From assembly GCA_023227695.1 (NCBI GenBank), contig JALNVE010000099.1, forward strand, positions 1 to 10,060: a stretch of 10,060 bases of DNA, read 5' to 3'. The stretch comes from Paludibacteraceae bacterium (GTDB taxonomy: Bacteria > Bacteroidota > Bacteroidia > Bacteroidales > Paludibacteraceae). The notes beneath the pieces were generated by a model. That model was not told where the DNA came from. It searched no databases and saw only the letters and a list, made by a program, of their open reading frames with translations. The translations under genes and the position numbers were made by a program. This document shows positions 6,655 to 10,060 of this stretch, in pieces (positions within the stretch are counted from its first letter, which is position 1; the number at the start of each line of letters is the position of its first letter).

Positions 6655-7932
6655 CTATAATCTACCATCCACAATACTAAGTGGAAGAACAGATTTTACA
6701 TCATAAATTACAGATGTCTCTTTTGCATATTGCATCAAATCAATTTTCTGAAATTCAGCATGAGAAACAGCATGGACTATAACATCAAATTTCTTGTTCG
6801 CAAGTGAATCAAAAGAAGATTTCATTTCAATTCCATATTTTTTCATCACTTGCTTTTCATCTGCATAGAGATCTATTACTGTAATATTTGAAGTATATTC
6901 ACTAAATGTATGACAGATGTCCACGACTTTCGTATTTCGTATGTCTGGACAATTTTCCTTAAAAGTAATACCTAAAATCAAAATTTCGGCATTTTTCACT
7001 AAAATACCCTTCTTGTTCATAAGTTTTATCACCTGATTGGCCACGTAATCTCCCATTCCATCATTGAGACGACGGGCAGAAGACATAATTCTTGGCAAAA
7101 CGCCATAAACTTGCGCTTTCTGAATCAGATAATAAGGATCAACACTTATACAATGACCACCGACCAATCCTGGACTCATCTTTATGAAATTCCATTTGGA
7201 CGAAGCTGCATCAATCACCTCTTTGGTATCAATACCCATTGCATTGAAAATCTTAGCCAACTCGTTCATAAAAGCGATATTCACATCACGCTGAGAGTTT
7301 TCTATAATTTTCGAAGCCTCTGCCACTTTAATGGAAGATGCCTTATGTGTTCCGTTTTGGAGAACAGAATTATATAATTGATCTACAAAGTCAGCAATTT
7401 CCGGAGTTGATCCAGATGTCACCTTTTTTATTTTTTCGACCGTATGTTCCTTATCGCCAGGATTAATTCGTTCTGGAGAATAGCCTGCAAAAAAATCTTC
7501 ATTAAAACGAAGGCCAGACACTCTTTCAATAACAGGAAGACACTCCTCTTCTGTTACCCCAGGATAAACGGTAGATTCATAAATAACGACATCGCCTTTT
7601 TTAATCACACTACCTACCGTAGCACTTGCACCCAATAAAGGAGTCAAATCTGGTTTATTATTAACATCCACAGGAGTTGGAACTGCCACAATATAAACGG
7701 TACAAGACTCTATCTCTGCCGTATTGGCTGTACAATAAAATCCGTCTTCGATTGCCTTCTGCAACAGTTCATCAGAGACTTCCATCGTAGCGTCGTTTCC
7801 TGCCATCAAAGCATTCACACGACTCTGATTCTTATCAAATCCGACTGTCTTATATTTTGTAGAAAAAAGTCGGGCTAATGGAAGACCCACATATCCCAAA
7901 CCTACAACTGCTATTTTTACATTTTCAAGCAT
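6655..7932 (-). CDS. UDP-N-acetyl-D-hexosamine 6-dehydrogenase (CapL/TviB/WbpA family)
   Basis: The frame is open from a TTG at 7947, but the ATG at 7932 puts the nucleotide-binding strand VKIAVVGLGYVG at residues 5-16 as in relatives, so I choose it (425 aa). Layout: Rossmann domain with GLGYVGLPLA (11-20), ESTVYPG (119-125), YSPERINPGD (151-160), the conserved Lys in AEASKIIENSQ (204-214, K208), and the active-site loop GLVGGHCISVDPYYL (255-269) with nucleophile C261. That loop and SPERINPGD are hallmarks of enzymes oxidising UDP-GalNAc, UDP-GlcNAc or UDP-ManNAc to the uronic acids, not UDP-glucose. TviB/WbpO-like UDP-GalNAc or WbpA-like UDP-GlcNAc activity are both possible; I cannot decide, so no symbol is given. 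The only 2-epimerase in view (capG) is tied to FucNAc, which makes ManNAcA less likely unless another epimerase exists. manC follows after 35 bp. Confidence 0.88.
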   Translation of the reverse strand: MLENVKIAVVGLGYVGLPLARLFSTKYKTVGFDKNQSRVNALMAGNDATMEVSDELLQKAIEDGFYCTANTAEIESCTVYIVAVPTPVDVNNKPDLTPLLGASATVGSVIKKGDVVIYESTVYPGVTEEECLPVIERVSGLRFNEDFFAGYSPERINPGDKEHTVEKIKKVTSGSTPEIADFVDQLYNSVLQNGTHKASSIKVAEASKIIENSQRDVNIAFMNELAKIFNAMGIDTKEVIDAASSKWNFIKMSPGLVGGHCISVDPYYLIQKAQVYGVLPRIMSSARRLNDGMGDYVANQVIKLMNKKGILVKNAEILILGITFKENCPDIRNTKVVDICHTFSEYTSNITVIDLYADEKQVMKKYGIEMKSSFDSLANKKFDVIVHAVSHAEFQKIDLMQYAKETSVIYDVKSVLPLSIVDGRL

Positions 7933-7999
7933 ATTCAAAGTTCGCAATTAAATGGTAATAAATATTGAGCAAACAACAAGTCTAACATTTCTAAGACTA

Positions 8000-8269
8000 T
8001 TATTTAGATACATTTCTTTTAGAGCCTTCTTTATCGGCACTACTTGCTTTATGACGAGTCCCTTCATCCTTCTTTTTTTCAATATAGCCTCTAACAAACA
8101 GGCCTATTTTTTCAGAAGAAAGATCATCACACTGCTCTCTCTTCGCTGTAAGCAGGTCAAAAACCCCATATCGTCTAAACTCTGTCAACGCCTCATAACC
8201 GAACAAATGAAACTGCCTTTTATAAGACTCTAAAGCAGTTATCCATAAAGAAAGAAGTTTTTTATCCAT
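8000..8269 (-). CDS. Small protein of unknown function (89 aa), possibly DUF3791-like
   Basis: A short gene on the operon strand, ATG at 8269, five bases after the stop of the preceding small gene and 67 bp before the next dehydrogenase start. Residues 1-65 are probably helical, with a pattern (LESYKRQFHLFGYEAL, then FRRYGVFDLL at 31-40, then FVRGYIEKKK) recalling DUF3791-type small proteins of Bacteroidales and Firmicutes. That likeness is from memory and not tested. Residues 65-89 are a charged Lys/Ser-rich tail ending NVSK. There is no signal peptide or membrane segment and no catalytic motif. Tight spacing with the upstream gene suggests translational coupling, so the two probably act together. 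In other genomes DUF3791 genes often accompany a DUF3990 gene; none is present here. A regulatory or toxin-antitoxin-like role would be speculation. Confidence 0.7.
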   Translation of the reverse strand: MDKKLLSLWITALESYKRQFHLFGYEALTEFRRYGVFDLLTAKREQCDDLSSEKIGLFVRGYIEKKKDEGTRHKASSADKEGSKRNVSK

Positions 8270-8274
8270 AATTA

Positions 8275-8535
8275 TCAGAATAATGACAAATCAAGCGGTT
8301 GCAGACGACCGTTTTCTATTTCAAAATCTAGCAAAGTAACCAAACGAGCAGGAGAACACCACCAAAATTTAGATTCTTTATACTGCAATGCCCAATAAAC
8401 ACGAGATCTATATAGTTTATTCATGGCATCATCAAACGACATTCCGTCTTGCTCCATCATGATATTCACCATATCTACTACCTTTTGAGTATAGATTCGA
8501 TTAAAATCCAAAGGTGATCCTACTTCTTCTAACAT
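8275..8535 (-). CDS. Small protein of unknown function (86 aa), partner of the 89-aa gene
   Basis: ATG at 8535, nine bases after the rmlB stop; it ends five bases before the next small gene, so rmlB and the two small genes are packed as one operon. The sequence has a likely helical N-terminal half (KVVDMVNIMMEQDGMSFDDA around 18-37), then KLYRSRVYWAL and an unusual aromatic stretch SKFWWCSP (55-62), ending in an acidic segment LLDFEIEN. The order of a hydrophobic helix, an SxxDAxxxLYxS-like segment and a Y..L..E block resembles a second variant of the DUF3791-like small proteins, as judged by eye only. It is soluble, lacks a signal peptide, and shows no enzyme motif. Nothing known links it to sugar metabolism; it may be a regulator or a small gene pair inserted into the cassette. 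Confidence 0.7.
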   Translation of the reverse strand: MLEEVGSPLDFNRIYTQKVVDMVNIMMEQDGMSFDDAMNKLYRSRVYWALQYKESKFWWCSPARLVTLLDFEIENGRLQPLDLSLF

Positions 8536-8544
8536 ACTTCACTA

Positions 8545-9672
8545 TTATTTATACATCACTTCGTAATATTTCTCATATTCACCAGATGTGATTTTATCCA
8601 ACCACTCCTGATTGTCCAAATACCAACGAACCGTTTTTTCAATACCTTCCTCAAACTGAAGAGTAGGTTCCCATCCTAACTCCTTCTGAAGTTTAGTAGA
8701 GTCGATGGCATAACGTGCATCATGACCTAAACGATCTTTCACATAAGTGATAAGATTAAGATCCTCACCCTCTTCTCTTCCAAGAAGTCTATCAACAGTT
8801 TTAATCACAACCTTAATGATATCAATGTTTTTCCACTCATTGAAGCCTCCTATATTGTAAGTCTCTGCAATATTTCCCTTATGGAAAATCAAATCAATAG
8901 CACGAGCATGGTCTTCAACGAAAAGCCAGTCACGTACATTTTCACCTTTACCATAAACAGGAAGAGGCTTCTTGTGACGAATGTTGTTGATGAAAAGAGG
9001 TATCAATTTTTCTGGAAACTGATAAGGACCATAGTTGTTGCTACAGTTAGTCAAGATAGTAGGCATTCCATATGTATCATGAAAAGCACGAACAAAGTGG
9101 TCTGAACCAGCCTTACTGGCAGAATACGGAGAATGTGGTGAGTACTTGGTTGTTTCGTAGAAGAAGTCTTCTCCATATGCCAAATGATGCTCACTAGAAC
9201 TTGCAGTTGTAGAGAATGGAGGTTTCACTCCTTCCGGATGTGTCATCTTCAAAGCTCCATAAACCTCATCAGTAGAAATATGATAAAAACGTTTACCCTC
9301 GTAATCTCCATCCCAATTCAACTTAGCTGCCTGCAACAAAGAAAGAGTTCCCATTACATTTGTTTGAGCAAAACTGAATGGATCTTTAATGCTTCTGTCG
9401 ACATGACTCTCTGCAGCTAAATGAATCACTCCATCTATTTGATAAGTTTTGAACAACTCCATCATCTTATCAAAATCGCAAATGTCAGCTTTTACGAAAG
9501 TATAGTTTGGTTTATTCTCAATATCCTTCAAATTTGCCAGGTTTCCTGCATAAGTAAGTTTATCCAAATTAATAATATGGTAATCAGGGTATTTATTAAC
9601 GAACAAACGTACAACGTGAGAACCTATGAATCCAGCTCCTCCCGTAATCAATATGTTTCTTTTAAACTGCAT
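8545..9672 (-). CDS. rmlB: dTDP-glucose 4,6-dehydratase
   Basis: The frame is open from a TTG at 9699, but the ATG at 9672 gives the usual N-terminus (MQFKRNILITGG) and is preferred; the protein is then 375 aa. It converts dTDP-glucose to dTDP-4-keto-6-deoxyglucose, the branch point to dTDP-L-rhamnose and other 6-deoxyhexoses. Extended-SDR motifs: TGGAGFIGSH (10-19), LDKLTYAGNL (36-45), HLAAESHVDRS (84-94), STDEVYG (133-139, with T134, D135, E136 for the dehydration), YSASK (183-187, Y183 and K187), NNYGPYQFPEKLIP (212-225) and GKGENVRDWL (241-250). The segment at about 141-175, with TTASSSEHHLAYG, is longer than in enterobacterial RmlB and is typical of Bacteroidales. No rmlA, rmlC or rmlD is in view. 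It appears to be first in the operon, with an IS30 end about 276 bp upstream and no Shine-Dalgarno sequence. Confidence 0.95.
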   Translation of the reverse strand: MQFKRNILITGGAGFIGSHVVRLFVNKYPDYHIINLDKLTYAGNLANLKDIENKPNYTFVKADICDFDKMMELFKTYQIDGVIHLAAESHVDRSIKDPFSFAQTNVMGTLSLLQAAKLNWDGDYEGKRFYHISTDEVYGALKMTHPEGVKPPFSTTASSSEHHLAYGEDFFYETTKYSPHSPYSASKAGSDHFVRAFHDTYGMPTILTNCSNNYGPYQFPEKLIPLFINNIRHKKPLPVYGKGENVRDWLFVEDHARAIDLIFHKGNIAETYNIGGFNEWKNIDIIKVVIKTVDRLLGREEGEDLNLITYVKDRLGHDARYAIDSTKLQKELGWEPTLQFEEGIEKTVRWYLDNQEWLDKITSGEYEKYYEVMYK

Positions 9673-9721
9673 ATCTATTTTTTTATAATTTTCAAACAAC
9701 GATTAAATGCTACAATTTTGG

Positions 9722-9747
9722 ATGCGCTTCGCATGTGTTAGTAACAC
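9722..9747. repeat. Two adjoining palindromes in the rmlB leader
   Basis: ATGCG-CTT-CGCAT (9722-9734) and GTGTTA-G-TAACAC (9735-9747) are both perfect and touch end to end, 50-75 bp before the rmlB ATG. In RNA the first gives a compact five-pair hairpin with a three-base loop and the second is a dyad too tight to fold well, more like a DNA operator. No U-tract follows, so they are not an intrinsic terminator. A regulator site or leader structure is an inference. Confidence 0.45.
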
Positions 9748-9867
9748 TATACTATCACTCTATTTATGTAGATTAAAGACAAAAGCTATCTTCACTGAGA
9801 TTTTCTTTAAATTAAAAAATCAATTATTTCCTAATCAAAATCATTACTGCAAACCTCTCAAAATAAG

Positions 9868-9888
9868 CATTCAAAATAATATTGAATG
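9868..9888. repeat. 7-bp inverted repeat beside the insertion sequence end
   Basis: CATTCAA (9868-9874) is matched exactly by TTGAATG (9882-9888) across a seven-base AT-rich spacer. It lies about 60 bp after the transposase stop. It might be an operator, part of the target region of the insertion sequence, or chance in AT-rich DNA. Confidence 0.3.
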
Positions 9889-9910
9889 ACTAACTTCTAT
9901 CTTTAAATTT

Positions 9911-10060
9911 TTATTAACGAAGTACCTTCTGTTTAACATTTGCTGGATTCAAGCGGACAATGCAACCTCATTTAAATCCAAGTTTGTCAATTGTTTAAAT
10001 TTTTGTAAAGGAGTCATATACCCTAATCTTTTCCTCGGTCTCGAGTTTAAGATGTTTTGA
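9911..10060 (-). mobile_element. 3' end of an IS30-family insertion sequence (partial, outer boundary uncertain)
   Basis: The element is recognised by its transposase C-terminus. Its terminal repeat should lie just beyond the stop codon at 9949. The stretch 9916-9933 can fold as an imperfect hairpin (AACGAAG, loop TAC, CTTC and GTT with one bulged base), which may be part of the terminal repeat or a weak terminator, but with only one end in view neither the repeat nor a target duplication can be defined. The coordinate 9911 is a guess at the edge. Confidence 0.55.
9949..10060 (-). CDS. IS30-family transposase, C-terminal 36 codons (cut by window edge)
   Basis: Reading the minus strand from 10059, the frame gives QNILNSRPRKRLGYMTPLQK, then FKQLTNLDLNEVALSA and TGA at 9951-9949. 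LNxRPRKRLGYxTP followed by a short tail is the hallmark end of the IS30-family DDE transposase, just after the last catalytic Glu, which lies outside the window. The tail ending VALSA before the stop matches the short C-terminal extension seen in Bacteroidales IS30 elements such as the IS4351 group, as I recall them. No frameshift or stop interrupts the visible part, so the gene may be intact. It points toward rmlB, so read-through from the element could enter the sugar operon. The family call is firm for so short a fragment; whether the element is active cannot be judged. Confidence 0.85.
   Translation of the reverse strand, partial: QNILNSRPRKRLGYMTPLQKFKQLTNLDLNEVALSA

Larger units (their letters stand above)
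9673..9948. other. 276-bp non-coding leader between the IS30 transposase end and rmlB
   Basis: The region is very AT-rich and has no credible gene on either strand. Any promoter for rmlB and the cassette should lie here or inside the insertion sequence. On the minus strand TTATTTTGA occurs twice at about 9860-9882 and TAGCTTTTG near 9780; each only approximates the Bacteroidota -7 pattern TAnnTTTG, and I could not pair any with a good -33 element. The symmetric elements listed separately are the clearest structure in it. Confidence 0.4.

Noticed and set aside
7933..7947. TTG start for the UDP-HexNAc dehydrogenase at 7947
   Set aside because: The ATG five codons later leaves the Rossmann strand at the normal distance from the N-terminus.
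9673..9699. TTG start for rmlB at 9699, adding nine residues
   Set aside because: The ATG at 9672 gives the N-terminus usual for the family and the extra residues are AT-derived (FENYKKID) without counterpart.
9707..9889. A 60-codon plus-strand frame in the rmlB leader
   Set aside because: It runs through AT-rich palindromic DNA, has no ribosome binding site and no recognisable product.
9911..9938. Clear intrinsic terminator after the transposase
   Set aside because: The hairpin is short and has a bulge, and the following tract is mixed A and T, not a T run; it may equally be part of the element's terminal repeat.

Overview
The window is part of a surface-polysaccharide (capsule, exopolysaccharide or O-antigen) locus of a Bacteroidota bacterium, most likely one of the Bacteroidales (Bacteroides/Prevotella group). 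The evidence is the close resemblance of the proteins to that group as I remember it (for example the RmlB with the extra ASSSEHHLAYG segment), AT-rich DNA, and AT-rich leaders with little Shine-Dalgarno sequence before nearly all genes. No genus call is justified from sequence alone.

Every supported gene lies on the minus strand, so transcription runs from high to low coordinates. From the right edge: the last 36 codons of an IS30-family transposase (9949-10060, cut by the window); about 276 bp of non-coding DNA with several palindromes; rmlB (dTDP-glucose 4,6-dehydratase); two small genes of unknown function (86 and 89 aa); a CapL/TviB/WbpA-type UDP-N-acetylhexosamine 6-dehydrogenase; a manC-type mannose-1-phosphate guanylyltransferase with C-terminal cupin; ugd (UDP-glucose 6-dehydrogenase); then capE-capF-capG, a complete set for UDP-N-acetyl-L-fucosamine. 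At the left edge a further gene begins at position 75 and leaves the window after 25 codons.

Apart from the two small genes and the edge fragments, every gene makes an activated sugar: a dTDP-4-keto-6-deoxyhexose, a UDP-N-acetylhexosaminuronic acid, GDP-mannose, UDP-glucuronic acid and UDP-L-FucNAc. This is a precursor-supply block. No glycosyltransferase, flippase (Wzx), polymerase (Wzy), chain-length regulator or UpxY/UpxZ-type regulator is visible, so assembly genes must lie outside. The precursor set predicts an acidic polysaccharide containing amino-deoxy sugars and uronic acids.

Most genes are a few to about 65 bp apart and look like one transcription unit. Gaps of 134 bp (manC-ugd), 163 bp (ugd-capE) and 148 bp (capG to the left-edge gene) could hold internal promoters or processing signals; I could not identify a convincing promoter in any of them. 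I see no tRNA, rRNA, CRISPR array or riboswitch. Nothing here clearly amounts to an undescribed system; the items most worth a second look are the two small unknown genes inside the sugar cassette, the IS30 junction in front of an orphan rmlB, and the palindromes in the rmlB leader.
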